Shown here: one piece after another, positions 8,578 through 18,235 of the stretch
Position numbering within the stretch: the first letter of the stretch is position 1
Layout of the letters: every line of letters begins with the position of its first letter
DNA from: Reyranella sp.
GTDB lineage: Bacteria; Pseudomonadota; Alphaproteobacteria; Reyranellales; Reyranellaceae
NCBI RefSeq assembly: GCF_004297265.1
Contig: NZ_SCUT01000025.1
Location: 1 to 64,000, forward strand
Length of the DNA: 64,000 bases
Reading direction: 5' to 3'
Translations under genes and position numbers: made by a program
Notes under the pieces: generated by a model
What the model was told of the DNA's origin: nothing
Databases searched by the model: none
What the model saw: only the letters and a program-made list of their open reading frames with translations

Positions 8578-11500
8578 TCACTCGGCAGGCTTGTGTCCGC
8601 GGGCCACCTCGTCGGCCGAGCGGCTGAAGCGCCGGGTTGCCCACAGGCCGACCCGGTCGATGTAGACCAGCACCACCGGCACCACGACCAGGGTGAGGAG
8701 GGTCGAGCTGATCAGGCCGCCGATCACGGCATGGGCCATCGGCGCGCGTTGGGTGGCGCCTTCGCCGAGGCCCAGCGCCAGCGGCAGCATGCCGAACACC
8801 ATGGCGAGCGTGGTCATCAGGATGGGGCGCAACCGGATCGAGCCGGCCTCGAGAAGGGCCTCGTGGACCGGCGTTCCGCGCTCCCGCGCCTGGTTGAAGA
8901 AGTCGACCAGCAGGATGGCGTTCTTGGTGACGAGGCCCATCAGCATGATGAAGCCGATGGCCGAGAAGATGTTGAGCGTCGTGCCGGCGACCAGCAGGCC
9001 GAGAAACACGCCGATCAGCGACATCGGCAGCGACATCATGATGGCGATGGGCTGCAGGAAGCTGCCGAACTGCGAGGCCAGGATCAGGTAGATGAGGATG
9101 ACCGCCATCAGCAGCGCCTGGCCGGCATAGGCGGCGCTCTCGGCCATGTCCTTGGTCGAGCCGCCGAACACGAAACGGTAGCCGGGGGGCAGCTTGATCT
9201 CGGTGAGGACCTGCTGCAGGTCGCTCGACACCTCGCCGGCCGAGCGGCCATAGACGTTGGCGGTGATCTGGACCTCTCGATTGAGGTCGCGGCGGTTGAT
9301 CTGCGAGGCGCCGACATCGGTCACGACGTCGGCGATCTGCGCGATATGGACCATGCGCGGCAGGCCGTTGGGCTCGGTCCCCGCGGTGAACCAGACGCGG
9401 TGCAGGTCGGCGATGCCGGTGCGGTCGTCGGTCGGCAGGCGGACCATTACCATGTAGTTCTCGCCGTCGGGCGCCCGCCACAGGCTGGTCTCGTCGCCTG
9501 CGAAGAGGGGACGCAGCGACTGGGCGACCGCGGCGGTGCCGAGGCCGAGGTCGGAGGCGGCATCGCGGCGCAGGCGGACGGACAGGATCGGCTTGGCGGC
9601 CTTGAGGTTGCGATCGAGATCGACCAGGCCGCGGATGCCGGCGGCCCGCTTCATCACGTCCTGCGAGATCGTGTCGAGCACGTTGGTGTCGGGCCCCTGC
9701 AGCGAGAGCTGGAGCTGCTTCTGGACGCCGCCGCCCGGCCCGCCGGGGATGTTGATCGAGACCAGGATGCCCGGGATGCCGGCCAGCCGTTCGCGGATCG
9801 GCTGGGCGAGCTGCTCGGGCGAGCGCTTGCGCTCCTTCAGTGGCTTCAGCTTGAGATAGAGGCTCGCCTGGTTCTTGCCGTTGGCATAGCCGGTGTTGAC
9901 CGTGCCGTAGGTGTAATCGATCTCGGGAAACTCGCGCAGCGCGGCGTCGACCTGCCGCAGCTTGGCCTCGGTATACTCCAGGGAGGAACCGACAGGCGTT
10001 TCGATGCTCACGACCTGTTCCCCGAGATCGGCCTGCGGCACGAACTCGAAGCCGATGTATTTCGGCAAGGCGAAGCTGCCGACGAAGGTCGCCAGTGCGA
10101 TCAGCAGGGTGAGCTTGGGCCAGCGCAGCGCCCAGCCCAGCACGACGCGATAGACGCCGTTGGCCTTTTCCTGGGTTGCGTTGACGATCCGGGCGAAGCG
10201 GCCGTTGCCATGGGCCTGCGGGTCGTACCAGACCGACGACAGCATCGGATCGAGGGTGAAGGACACGAACAGGGAGATCAGTACGGCGGCCGAGACCATG
10301 ACGCCGAACTGGAAGAAGAAGCGACCGATGATGCCGCCCATGAAGGCGACGGGCAGGAACACCGCCACGATGCAGAAGGTGGTGGCGAGCACGGCCAGGC
10401 CGATCTCGTTGGTGCCGTCGATGGCGGCCTGGCGGTGGGTCTTGCCGAAGCCGATGTGGCGCATGATGTTCTCGCGCACCACGATCGCATCGTCGATCAG
10501 GATGCCGATGGCCAAGCTGAGCGCCATTAGGGTCAGCACGTTCAGGGTGAAGCCGAAGGCCGCCATCACCATGAAGGCGCCGAACACCGAGATCGGCAGC
10601 GCGAGGCCGGTGATGACGGTGCTGCGCCAGGAATGGAGGAACAGGAAGACGATGGCGATCGTCAGAAGACCGCCCTCGACCATGGTCTGCTGGACGTTGT
10701 CGACCGAGTTCTGGATGCCGCGCGAACTGTCCCGCACGATTTCCAGCTTAACGTCCGGGGGCAGGGAGGACTGCAGCTCGGCCACCGCACGACGGACGCC
10801 TCGGGCCACCTCGATCGTATTGGAACCCTGTGTCTTCACGACGTCGATGGCAAGCGCGCGCTCGCCGTTCAGGGTGGCGACGTTCTCCAGTTCCTGCTGG
10901 CCGTCGACGACGTTGGCGACCTGGCGGAGATAGACCGGCGCCTGGCCGCGGCGGGCCACGATCAGGTCGGCGAAGTCGCCGGGCTCGACAACACGCCCGG
11001 TGACCTCGATCACGCGGTCGTCGTTGCCGCGCTGGACATTGCCCGCGGGAAAGTTCTGATTCTCGTCCTTGATGGCCCGCATGATGTCGTTCACGCCGAC
11101 GCGCAGGGCGTGCATGCGGCCGGGATCCAGCTCGATGTTGATCTGCCGCTTCAGCCCGCCGGCGATAGTGGCGCGACCGACGTCCCGAACGGTCTGCAGG
11201 CGCTTGATGATGATCTGGTCGGCAAGCGTCGTGAGGTCGCGCACCGACCGGACGTCGGAGCGCACGGCGATCGACACGATCGGCTGGTCGTCGGGATTGA
11301 ACCGCTGGATCAGCGGCTCCTTGATCTCCGGCCGGAAGGACGCCCGGACCATCTGGACCTTCTCGCGGACGTCCTGCATGGCGACGGCGGAGGGAACCGA
11401 CAGTTCGAACTCGGCGATGACGATCGACTTGCCCTCGAGCGAGCGCGAAGTGAGCGTTTTCAGGCCGGCGATGGCGTTGACCGATTCCTCGATCTTGCGG

Positions 11501-11691
11501 CTGATCTCGCTCTCGACGGTTTCCGGCGAGGCGCCGGGATAGTCGGTCGTGACCACGACGATGGGGAAGTCGACGTTGGGGAACTGGTCGATACCGAGCT
11601 GGCGATAGGAGAACAGGCCCATCACCAGCAACGCCACCATCATCATGGTGGCGAAGACCGGATTGTCGACCGCGATCTGGGTGAGTTTCAC
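8578..11691 (-). CDS. RND efflux pump inner-membrane transporter (AcrB/MexB-like)
   Basis: 1037 residues from a GTG at 11691, chosen because AGGAG lies 8-9 bases upstream and the protein then opens with the usual MKLTQIAVDNPVFA amphipathic start and first membrane helix. The family features are present: two large periplasmic loops, 12 predicted membrane helices, and the proton-relay Asp pair in SLAIGILIDDAIVV. RND pumps export drugs, detergents or solvents using proton motive force. The adaptor gene ends 11 bp upstream and a TetR gene precedes that, so tetR-MFP-RND form one operon. No outer-membrane TolC gene is adjacent. Confidence 0.93.
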   Translation of the reverse strand: MKLTQIAVDNPVFATMMMVALLVMGLFSYRQLGIDQFPNVDFPIVVVTTDYPGASPETVESEISRKIEESVNAIAGLKTLTSRSLEGKSIVIAEFELSVPSAVAMQDVREKVQMVRASFRPEIKEPLIQRFNPDDQPIVSIAVRSDVRSVRDLTTLADQIIIKRLQTVRDVGRATIAGGLKRQINIELDPGRMHALRVGVNDIMRAIKDENQNFPAGNVQRGNDDRVIEVTGRVVEPGDFADLIVARRGQAPVYLRQVANVVDGQQELENVATLNGERALAIDVVKTQGSNTIEVARGVRRAVAELQSSLPPDVKLEIVRDSSRGIQNSVDNVQQTMVEGGLLTIAIVFLFLHSWRSTVITGLALPISVFGAFMVMAAFGFTLNVLTLMALSLAIGILIDDAIVVRENIMRHIGFGKTHRQAAIDGTNEIGLAVLATTFCIVAVFLPVAFMGGIIGRFFFQFGVMVSAAVLISLFVSFTLDPMLSSVWYDPQAHGNGRFARIVNATQEKANGVYRVVLGWALRWPKLTLLIALATFVGSFALPKYIGFEFVPQADLGEQVVSIETPVGSSLEYTEAKLRQVDAALREFPEIDYTYGTVNTGYANGKNQASLYLKLKPLKERKRSPEQLAQPIRERLAGIPGILVSINIPGGPGGGVQKQLQLSLQGPDTNVLDTISQDVMKRAAGIRGLVDLDRNLKAAKPILSVRLRRDAASDLGLGTAAVAQSLRPLFAGDETSLWRAPDGENYMVMVRLPTDDRTGIADLHRVWFTAGTEPNGLPRMVHIAQIADVVTDVGASQINRRDLNREVQITANVYGRSAGEVSSDLQQVLTEIKLPPGYRFVFGGSTKDMAESAAYAGQALLMAVILIYLILASQFGSFLQPIAIMMSLPMSLIGVFLGLLVAGTTLNIFSAIGFIMLMGLVTKNAILLVDFFNQARERGTPVHEALLEAGSIRLRPILMTTLAMVFGMLPLALGLGEGATQRAPMAHAVIGGLISSTLLTLVVVPVVLVYIDRVGLWATRRFSRSADEVARGHKPAE

Positions 11692-11702
11692 GGCCGCGTC
11701 TC

Positions 11703-12836
11703 CTAGCGGGTTTCGACGAGCTTGACCTTCTGTCCGGCCTGCAGGCCGGGCAGCGGGGCGGAAACCACAGTCATGCCCGATTCCAGGCCCTTCACCTCGA
11801 CCAGCTCGCCGCGCGACCAAGTGCGGACGGCGCCCACCGGCTTGCGTACGAGTGTGCCGTTCTCGACGACCAGCACGTAATCGCCCAGCTCGTCCTTGCG
11901 CATCGCCGAGGCCGGCACCGCCAGGGCGTGACCTTTCTCATGTACGGTGACGGTGCCGGTGCCGAACAGGCCGCCGCGCAGCGCCTCATGGCGGTCGACG
12001 ATCTCGACATAGACGGGGATCGAGCGCGAGCCCGGCTGCGTGGTAGGGCTGATACGCGTGATCCTGCCGTCGAAAACGCGATCGCCGAAGCCTTCGAGAT
12101 TGACCTGGGCGGTCTGGCCGACCTTCATGCGGATGACGTCGGCGGCGGGCATCTGAGCCGCGATCTCGACGTGGCTGGTATCGAGAAGGGCCAGGATCTT
12201 GCCGTCGATCGGCAGCGACTCGCCCTGATTGGCGATGCGCTCGCCCACGACACCGTCGAAGGGCGCCCGGACCTCGGCATCGGCGAGGTTCTTGCGTGCG
12301 ACATCGAGCTGGGCCTCGGCAACGGCAACCATGGAGGCGCGATTCTCGGCTGTCGCGCGCGCCTGGTCGGCCGCCGACTGCGAGACGATGTTGCGGTTGG
12401 CCAGCGTCTCCTTGTCGGACCGGTCACGCGCGGTCCAGCGCGCGTCGGCCCGCGCGGCCTCGAGGGCTGACTGCCGCTCGTTCAACTTGGCCTGCAACTC
12501 GGTCGTCTCGAAGCGTGCCAGCACCTGGCCTTCGGTGACCCGGTCGCCTTCGCGGACCAGCACCTCGGCGAGGCGGCCGGAAACACGGCTCTTCACGATG
12601 GTCTGGTCGATCGGCTGGGTGGTGCCGGTGAAGCGGACCACGTCGACGAGACCGCGCGGCTTGATCGTATGGAGTTCCGCCGGGATCAGTTCCAGGGGAC
12701 GGTCGGCAACTTTGGCGGCGACCGGACCATTCCCGGCCGGCGTCGTCCCCTTGCCGTTCTTCCAGGCAAAGGCGCCGCCACCCAGAACGACGGCGGCGCC
12801 GACGATGGCGAGGATGATCTTGACGCTGGTCTTCAT
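11703..12836 (-). CDS. RND efflux periplasmic adaptor (membrane fusion protein, AcrA-like)
   Basis: 377 residues. One N-terminal membrane anchor (VKIILAIVGAAVVLGGGAFAW) is followed by split biotinyl-lipoyl halves, a coiled-coil hairpin (about 110-190, rich in Ala/Glu/Arg) and beta-barrel domains (AEVRAPFDGVVGERI, GKILALLDTS). It bridges the RND pump to an outer-membrane channel in the periplasm. Its ATG overlaps the tetR stop by 4 bp (ATGA) and the pump starts 11 bp downstream. Confidence 0.92.
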   Translation of the reverse strand: MKTSVKIILAIVGAAVVLGGGAFAWKNGKGTTPAGNGPVAAKVADRPLELIPAELHTIKPRGLVDVVRFTGTTQPIDQTIVKSRVSGRLAEVLVREGDRVTEGQVLARFETTELQAKLNERQSALEAARADARWTARDRSDKETLANRNIVSQSAADQARATAENRASMVAVAEAQLDVARKNLADAEVRAPFDGVVGERIANQGESLPIDGKILALLDTSHVEIAAQMPAADVIRMKVGQTAQVNLEGFGDRVFDGRITRISPTTQPGSRSIPVYVEIVDRHEALRGGLFGTGTVTVHEKGHALAVPASAMRKDELGDYVLVVENGTLVRKPVGAVRTWSRGELVEVKGLESGMTVVSAPLPGLQAGQKVKLVETR

Positions 12837-13480
12837 GGCCGTAGCCCTTTGAGAACGAAATCGAGATAGGCGGTGTAGAAGCGGTCGCCGTCGACCTCGC
12901 TGGGATCGAACGGAGCCAGGGAGCGCTTCCAGACGGAGAACATGGCGAGCGGCTGCAGGATGACGATGGCCGTCGTTTCGAGGTCGGGCAGGGGGCGGAA
13001 TTCGCCGCTTTCCACGCCACGGCGCAAGGTGCGGATAAAGAGATCGCGGCCGCGCACGTCGAAATGCGTACAGTAGAATTTGGCGACGTCGGGGAAGTTG
13101 CCGGCCTCGGCCAGGATCAGCTTCACGACCCCACCGGCCGGCGTTTCTTCGAAGGCGCGGAAGCCCGCCACCAGGGCGCGAAGCAACTCCTCGCTCGTTC
13201 CCTCGAAGCGGTCGATCACGTCATTGGCCTGCGCCAGCGGACCGGCGATGGCTTCCGCGATGACGGCTTTGAAGAGCTCTTCCTTGTTCTTGAAGTAGAG
13301 ATAGGGGAGGCCTTTGCTCACCGAGGCCTGCCTGGCGACGTCCTCGAGCTTGGTCGCGGCGAATCCGCGGGTGACGAAGAGTTCGAGGGCGGCGCGGGCA
13401 ATCTCTGCCGCGCGATCTTCCGGTCGTCGCACACGTGGCGACGCGGCTGAGTTTCTGTTGACTGACCGGTCAGTATCCAT
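12833..13480 (-). CDS. TetR/AcrR family transcriptional regulator
   Basis: 215 residues from the ATG at 13480. The N-terminal helix-turn-helix is clear: RAAEIARAALELFVTRGFAATKLEDVA and then ASVSKGLPYLYFKNKEELF, the TetR recognition helix. The rest is an unrecognised ligand-binding domain. It heads the tetR-MFP-RND operon, so it most likely represses its own operon until a pump substrate binds. A perfect palindrome lies in codons 2-7 of this start; if that is the operator, a later GTG near codon 15 is an alternative start. A start at 13516 is also possible. Confidence 0.9.
   Translation of the reverse strand: MDTDRSVNRNSAASPRVRRPEDRAAEIARAALELFVTRGFAATKLEDVARQASVSKGLPYLYFKNKEELFKAVIAEAIAGPLAQANDVIDRFEGTSEELLRALVAGFRAFEETPAGGVVKLILAEAGNFPDVAKFYCTHFDVRGRDLFIRTLRRGVESGEFRPLPDLETTAIVILQPLAMFSVWKRSLAPFDPSEVDGDRFYTAYLDFVLKGLRP
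13461..13474. promoter_or_regulatory. Perfect 14-bp palindrome at tetR start, probable TetR operator
   Basis: ACTGACCGGTCAGT is its own reverse complement and covers codons 2-7 of tetR as called. TetR-family regulators commonly bind short palindromes of this kind next to their own gene. Binding here would block transcription of tetR-MFP-RND. Confidence 0.6.
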
Positions 13481-13520
13481 GTTTCGGCATGTAATGCGAA
13501 AGCCGACCGGGTTCAAGCCA

Positions 13521-13556
13521 GAAAGAAAAAAGTCCGGCAGACCGAAGTCGCCGGAC
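13521..13556 (-). terminator. Rho-independent terminator, leftward
   Basis: Read on the minus strand: GTCCGGC, an 11-base loop, GCCGGAC, then TTTTTTCTTTC. The seven-bp GC-rich stem followed at once by a U-run is a strong intrinsic terminator. It ends leftward transcripts passing through the lysine-rich peptide gene at 13784, before the tetR start region. Confidence 0.8.
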
Positions 13557-13727
13557 GCTTTGTCTAGTTTCGCCTTTCCACTTCCGAAAACGAAAGCGTC
13601 GGATCGGCTTCAGGCTCGTCTTCTATTTAGGGGGCTTCCGGTGGGGCCCCGAAAGAGGCACCCACACGGAAGCCGAAAGGCGTTGTTAGAGGGGTCAAAG
13701 TCGCCTTTGACCTCCGCCCTTTCCTAG
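13557..13727 (-). ncRNA. Structured RNA segment (3' UTR of the lysine-rich peptide or small RNA)
   Basis: Between the lysine-rich peptide stop and the terminator the minus-strand RNA folds into strong hairpins. One pairs 13693-13700 with 13705-13712 (GGTCAAAG/CTTTGACC, 4-base loop). The other pairs 13633-13640 with 13667-13674 (GGCTTCCG/CGGAAGCC) with an inner TGGG/CCCA helix. No further open frame with a ribosome site is seen. It may be an mRNA tail, a processed small RNA, or a dual-function RNA; it matches no RNA family that I can recognise. Confidence 0.5.
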
Positions 13728-13784
13728 TTACTGCTTCTTCTTCTTAACAGCCTTCTTCTTCGCAACTTTCTTCTTAGCAGCCAT
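13728..13784 (-). CDS. 18-residue lysine-rich peptide
   Basis: MAAKKKVAKKKAVKKKKQ: 11 of 18 residues are Lys and the rest mostly Ala and Val. AGGAGA lies 5 bases before the ATG, an excellent ribosome site for such a short frame, and a strong terminator lies about 170 bp downstream. The sequence resembles the Lys/Ala repeats of histone H1-like bacterial proteins, so nucleic-acid binding is a fair guess but unproven. It lies 78 bp after nrdJ on the same strand and could be read from the nrdJ promoter or its own. Confidence 0.6.
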   Translation of the reverse strand: MAAKKKVAKKKAVKKKKQ

Positions 13785-13862
13785 AACTGTCTCCTATGGT
13801 TAGCTATAGGGTCCCCAACCGCGAGGCCCCCGGGGTACGCCGGTACGCTACGCCACGCATGC

Positions 13863-16800
13863 TCAACTGCAGCCGGTGGTCCCACCGCAGGTCGTGCACT
13901 TGAGGCACGTCCCGTTGCGAACCATGGTGAAGTTGCCGCATTCCGGACACGCATCCCCTTCAAAGCCCTTGAGCCTGGCCTCGAGGGCCAGTCCCAGGGG
14001 GGAGGAGGAGGCTTCTCCGAGCGCGACGCTGACGACGGCCGCCTTGGCGATGGGCGCCGAAGCGACGGCTGGTCCGTCCGTCAGTCCGTTGGGCAGGGCG
14101 GCACCGGCAATCGCCTCGTCGGCGATCGCGGCATTGCCGGCAGTCCTGCCATTCAATACGTAAAGGTTGCTGCGCACATAGCCGACGCTGGCGATCCGGC
14201 TCACCGCGGCGGCCGCCGCTTCCGCGGCACTCGTGCCGGGCGGCGGCAGCTCGCCCTGGGTTTCGCCGCGGCCGACTCCGTCGGGACGAAGGTCCGCCTG
14301 CTCGACGTGGCTGAGGTCGTTGCGCCCCAGATAGGAGATCGCGAGTTCACGGAAGATGTAGTCGAGCACCGACGTCGACATCTTGATGGCGTCGTTGCCC
14401 TCGACCAGGCCCGACGGCTCGAAGCGCGTGAAGGTGTAGGCCTCGACGAATTCCTCGAGCGGCACGCCGTACTGCAATCCGATCGAGATCGCGATGGCGA
14501 AGTTGTTCATGAGGCTGCGGAACGCCGCGCCTTCCTTGTGCATGTCGACGAAGATCTCACCGACGCGACCGTCCTCGTATTCGCCGGTCCGGAGATAAAC
14601 CTTGTGGCCGCCGACGATCGCCTTCTGCGTATAGCCCTTGCGGCGCTGCGGCATCCGTTCGCGGCCTGCCCGGACTTCGCGCTCGACGATGCGCTCCACG
14701 ATCCGCTCGGCAATGATCGGCGCACGCGCGGCCGGCGACAGGTCGGCAAGATCGTCGTTGGCGGCGACGTCGTCGCCCAGCGCCATCGCGGAAAGCGGCT
14801 GCGACAGCTTGGAACCGTCACGATAGAGGGCGTTCGCTTTCAATCCGAGCTTCCAGGAGGTCTCATAGGCCTTGCGGCAATCCTCGACCGTCGCCGCGTT
14901 TGGCATGTTGATGGTCTTGGAGATGGCGCCCGATACGAAGGGTTGTGCTGCAGCCATCATGCGTATGTGACTCTCCGCAGACAAGAAGCGTGTGCCATCT
15001 CGTCCACAGGGATTCGCACAATCGAACACGGAAAGATGTTCGCTCCTGAGATCGCGTGCGCCTTCGACGCTCATCGTGCCGCAGGCGTGGATGTTCGCCG
15101 CCTCAACATCGCTTCGCGAGAAACCGAGCTGCGAGAGGATGTCGAGCTTCGGATCGGCCAGCGTCTCGTCGTCGAGGCCGAGCGCCTCGCGGCAGAAGGC
15201 ATCGCCCAGCGTGTAGCGCGAGAAGGCGAAGCGAATGTCGAAGGCCGTGGTGATCGCCTTGTCGATCCGCTTCAGTGTGGCGGCGTCGAAGCCGCGCGCC
15301 GACAGGCTCTCATGGTTGATGGCCGGTGCTGTAGCGAGCGAGCCGTGGCCCACGGCATGGCCGACGATCCGCGATATCGCCTCTTCGTCGTAGCCCAGGG
15401 TGCGCAGCGCGAGGGGAACGGTCTGGTTGATGATCTTGAAGTAGCCGCCGCCGGCCAGCTTCTTGAACTTCACCAGCGAGAAATCGGGTTCGATGCCGGT
15501 GGTGTCGCAATCCATCACCAGCCCGATCGTGCCGGTGGGGGCGATGACGGAAACCTGGGCGTTGCGATAGCCGTGCCGCTCGCCCAGTTCCAGCGCGCGA
15601 TCCCAGGCCCGGCGGGCTGCGGCGACGAGCCGGCTGTCCGTGCAATTGGCTGCGTCGAGAGCCTGTGGCGCGATCGACAGGCTCTCATAGGCACCCTTCG
15701 CACCGTGGGCGGCCCGGCGATGGTTGCGGATGACCCGCAGCATGGACTCGCGGTTGGCCGCGAAGCCGGGGAACGCGCCCATCAGGCCCGCCATCTCGGC
15801 CGAGGTGGCGTAGGCGGTACCGGTCATGATCGCCGTGACGGCGCCGGCGATGGCCCGGCCCCGGGCGCTGTCGTAACCCAGGCCCGAAGCCATCAGCAGG
15901 GCCCCAAGATTGGCGTAGCCCAGCCCCAATGTGCGGTACCGGTAGGAAAGCTCGGCGATCCGGCGCGATGGGTACTGCGCCATCATCACGGAGATTTCGA
16001 GGACCACGGTCCACAGGCGGCTGGCATGCTCCAGCGCCTCGACGTCGATCGAGCCGTCCTCGCGCCGGAACCGCATGAGGTTCAGCGAGGCGAGGTTGCA
16101 CGCCGTGTCGTCGAGGAACATGTATTCCGAGCACGGGTTCGAGGCGTTGATGCGTCCCGACTCCGGGCAGGTGTGCCAGTCGTTGATCGTGGTGTCGAAC
16201 TGGACGCCCGGATCGGCGGAATGCCAGGCAGCCTCGGCGACCTGGTCCCACAGGAGGCGGGCGCCGATCGTCCGGGTGACCGCGCCGGTCGTGCGCGCGG
16301 TCAGCGCCCACGGGCGGTCATCCTCGACCGCGCGGAGGAATGCGTCGGTGACGCGCACCGAGTTGTTGGCGTTCTGGCCGGCTACCGAGGCATACGCCTC
16401 CGACTCCCAATCCGTGTCGAAGATCGGGAAGTCGATATGGCGGTAACCCTGCCGGGCGAACTGGATGACCCGCTGGATATAGTTCTCGGGCAGCTCGGCC
16501 TGGCGGGCCGCGATGACCTCACGGCGGAGCTTCGGATTCTGCCGCGGATCGAACGCCGCTTCGCCATCGCCGCCGTCGACGCAGGCCTGCATGACGGCGT
16601 TCAGGTGACGATTGGCAAGGCGGGAGCCGGCGACCAGGGCCGCAACCTTCTGCTCCTCGAGCATCTTCCAGGAGATGAAGTCCTCGATGTCGGGATGGTC
16701 GATGTCGACCGTCACCATCTTGGCCGCGCGACGCGTCGTGCCGCCGGACTTGATGGCGCCCGCCGCGCGATCGCCGATCTTGAGGAACGACATCAGGCCG

Positions 16801-17555
16801 GATGAGGCGCCGCCGCCGGAGAGCTTCTCGCCCTCACCCCGCACGCGCGAGAAGTTGGAACCGGTACCCGAGCCATACTTGAAGAGACGAGCCTCGCGGA
16901 TCCACAGATCCATGATGCCGCCTTCGTTCACCAGATCGTCGGAGACACTCTGGATGAAGCAGGCATGTGGCTGCGGCCGCTCATAGGCGGAGGCAGAGAG
17001 ATGCGCCTCGCCATCGAGATGATCCACGAACCAGTGGCCCTGGCCCGGCCCGTCGATCCCGTACGCCCAGTGCAGTCCGGTGTTGAACCATTGCGGCGAG
17101 TTCGGCGCACAAATCTGCGCCGCGAGCATGTAGCACTGCTCGTCGTAGAACGAGCGGGCGTCCTCCTCGCTGTCGAAGTAACCGCCTTTCCAGCCCCAAT
17201 AGGTCCAGGCGCCGGCCATGCGATGGAAAACCTGGCGTGCGCTGGTCTCGCTGCCGAAGCGATCGGCTTCCGGCAGCACGGCGAGAGCGGCCTCGTCGGG
17301 AATCGACCGCCACAGCCATTCGGGCAGGTCGGCTTCGGCGACGCGGATCATGCGCGCAGGAACACCGGCGCGACGGAAATACTTCTGGGCGAGAACGTCG
17401 GACGCGACCTGGGACCACTCGGCCGGCACGTCGATGTTCTTCAACTGGAAAACGATCGAGCCGTCGGGATTACGGATTTCCGAGTCGGCAGCCCGAAAGC
17501 CCACTCCCGTGAATGGTGATTTTCCAGCTTGCGTATACCGACGCTCGAAGCGCAT
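13863..17555 (-). CDS. nrdJ: Vitamin B12-dependent (class II) ribonucleoside-diphosphate reductase
   Basis: 1230 residues. The RNR barrel motifs are present ([22 protein letters not shown] and CGTMSVEG), and the C-terminal tail carries two Cys pairs in zinc-ribbon form (CPECG ... [14 protein letters not shown]), typical of the long alphaproteobacterial NrdJ. It reduces ribonucleotides to deoxyribonucleotides using adenosylcobalamin, independent of oxygen, in the cytoplasm. It stands alone upstream; the Lys-rich peptide gene follows. The upstream gap holds palindromes that may be operators. Confidence 0.96.
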   Translation of the reverse strand: MRFERRYTQAGKSPFTGVGFRAADSEIRNPDGSIVFQLKNIDVPAEWSQVASDVLAQKYFRRAGVPARMIRVAEADLPEWLWRSIPDEAALAVLPEADRFGSETSARQVFHRMAGAWTYWGWKGGYFDSEEDARSFYDEQCYMLAAQICAPNSPQWFNTGLHWAYGIDGPGQGHWFVDHLDGEAHLSASAYERPQPHACFIQSVSDDLVNEGGIMDLWIREARLFKYGSGTGSNFSRVRGEGEKLSGGGASSGLMSFLKIGDRAAGAIKSGGTTRRAAKMVTVDIDHPDIEDFISWKMLEEQKVAALVAGSRLANRHLNAVMQACVDGGDGEAAFDPRQNPKLRREVIAARQAELPENYIQRVIQFARQGYRHIDFPIFDTDWESEAYASVAGQNANNSVRVTDAFLRAVEDDRPWALTARTTGAVTRTIGARLLWDQVAEAAWHSADPGVQFDTTINDWHTCPESGRINASNPCSEYMFLDDTACNLASLNLMRFRREDGSIDVEALEHASRLWTVVLEISVMMAQYPSRRIAELSYRYRTLGLGYANLGALLMASGLGYDSARGRAIAGAVTAIMTGTAYATSAEMAGLMGAFPGFAANRESMLRVIRNHRRAAHGAKGAYESLSIAPQALDAANCTDSRLVAAARRAWDRALELGERHGYRNAQVSVIAPTGTIGLVMDCDTTGIEPDFSLVKFKKLAGGGYFKIINQTVPLALRTLGYDEEAISRIVGHAVGHGSLATAPAINHESLSARGFDAATLKRIDKAITTAFDIRFAFSRYTLGDAFCREALGLDDETLADPKLDILSQLGFSRSDVEAANIHACGTMSVEGARDLRSEHLSVFDCANPCGRDGTRFLSAESHIRMMAAAQPFVSGAISKTINMPNAATVEDCRKAYETSWKLGLKANALYRDGSKLSQPLSAMALGDDVAANDDLADLSPAARAPIIAERIVERIVEREVRAGRERMPQRRKGYTQKAIVGGHKVYLRTGEYEDGRVGEIFVDMHKEGAAFRSLMNNFAIAISIGLQYGVPLEEFVEAYTFTRFEPSGLVEGNDAIKMSTSVLDYIFRELAISYLGRNDLSHVEQADLRPDGVGRGETQGELPPPGTSAAEAAAAAVSRIASVGYVRSNLYVLNGRTAGNAAIADEAIAGAALPNGLTDGPAVASAPIAKAAVVSVALGEASSSPLGLALEARLKGFEGDACPECGNFTMVRNGTCLKCTTCGGTTGCS

Positions 17556-17605
17556 CGACGATCCCCCGTGCCCGATCCCGTCAATTTGGTTCCCTGTCGC
17601 GGGGG

Positions 17606-17628
17606 GTGTTCGATCCTAAATCGAACAC
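17606..17628. promoter_or_regulatory. 23-bp perfect inverted repeat upstream of nrdJ
   Basis: GTGTTCGAT-CCTAA-ATCGAACAC, nine-bp arms around a 5-bp spacer, 51 bp before the nrdJ start. It could be an operator or the stem of a 5' UTR hairpin. It is in the 299-bp gap 17556-17854 between divergent nrdJ and the NDUFA12 gene, where I see no coding frame worth calling. Confidence 0.5.
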
Positions 17629-17658
17629 GCACATATGGGCACGCGACAATAGTAAATT

Positions 17659-17690
17659 ACAAAATCTTGTGTGCGCAACTATATTTTGTA
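17659..17690. promoter_or_regulatory. NrdR-box-like AT-rich elements
   Basis: ACAAAATCTTGTGT at 17659-17672 and AACTATATTTTGTA at 17677-17690 resemble the ACA-AT-rich-TGT form of NrdR boxes, which repress ribonucleotide reductase genes. The spacing between the two (18 bp) is shorter than the classic pair, so only one may be real. They lie about 100 bp upstream of nrdJ. Confidence 0.35.
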
Positions 17691-17854
17691 GACCGGGGTG
17701 TTGATGATACTAGATGATGCAAGAACGCAACAGTCGATCGAAGCGCTTCGAATGCATGTCCTCGAACGACATGAATCGCGTGTCGTTCGCGTCGCGTTGC
17801 ACGTAGTAGAGTGGCCGCGTACAAGCGGCGCATCATCCAAGAAGTGGTTGGTTC

Positions 17855-18205
17855 ATGATCATCGGCACCTGGCTCTTCACGAAGATGCGCGGCGAACTCG
17901 TCGGCACGGATGCGGAAGGCAACCGCTACTTCCAGGACAAGCGCGTCGTACCTGGAATGCGACGCAAGCGCTGGGTCATGTATAACGGTGTGGCCGAGGC
18001 CTCGCGTGTTCCTCCCGAATGGCATGGCTGGCTGCATCACACGCTCGCCGAACCGCCGCCCGCTGGCGGCGTGCCGCGCAAGCCGTGGCAGAAGGAACAT
18101 CTGCCCAATCTCACCGGCACCGACCATGCCTACAGGCCCCCGGGCCACTCGTTGTCCGAAGGCGAGAAGCCGAAGCCGGTTTACGAGGCCTGGCGGCCAG
18201 GCTGA
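17855..18205 (+). CDS. NADH:ubiquinone oxidoreductase subunit NDUFA12 homologue
   Basis: 116 residues. The family core is clear: GTWLFTKMRGELVGTDAEGNRYFQDK, RRKRWVMYNG, EASRVPPEWHGWLHH and a C-terminal PKPVYEAWRPG. This is the alphaproteobacterial form of the accessory complex I subunit kept in mitochondria (B17.2), which binds at the Q-module/peripheral arm on the cytoplasmic side. It is followed by mlaD, a small unknown gene and a DUF2155 gene on the same strand, a neighbourhood familiar in Alphaproteobacteria. Confidence 0.94.
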   Translation: MIIGTWLFTKMRGELVGTDAEGNRYFQDKRVVPGMRRKRWVMYNGVAEASRVPPEWHGWLHHTLAEPPPAGGVPRKPWQKEHLPNLTGTDHAYRPPGHSLSEGEKPKPVYEAWRPG

Positions 18206-18235
18206 CGCTACAGGTAGCGAGCAGAGGGCAAGAGC

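Noticed and set aside
7471..10530. A 1019-codon open frame on the plus strand opposite the FemAB-like and RND genes.
   Set aside because: It is an antisense shadow of a high-GC coding strand: it crosses two real genes with full domain signatures, and its own translation has no domain order and many His/Arg/Asp runs.
17606..17628. The 23-bp palindrome considered as a LexA site.
   Set aside because: Alphaproteobacterial LexA binds a direct repeat of GTTC spaced by 7; this is an inverted repeat with the wrong layout.
17556..17854. Possible cobalamin riboswitch upstream of the B12-dependent nrdJ.
   Set aside because: The gap is too short for the usual element and I see no B12-box-like sequence; only palindromes are present.
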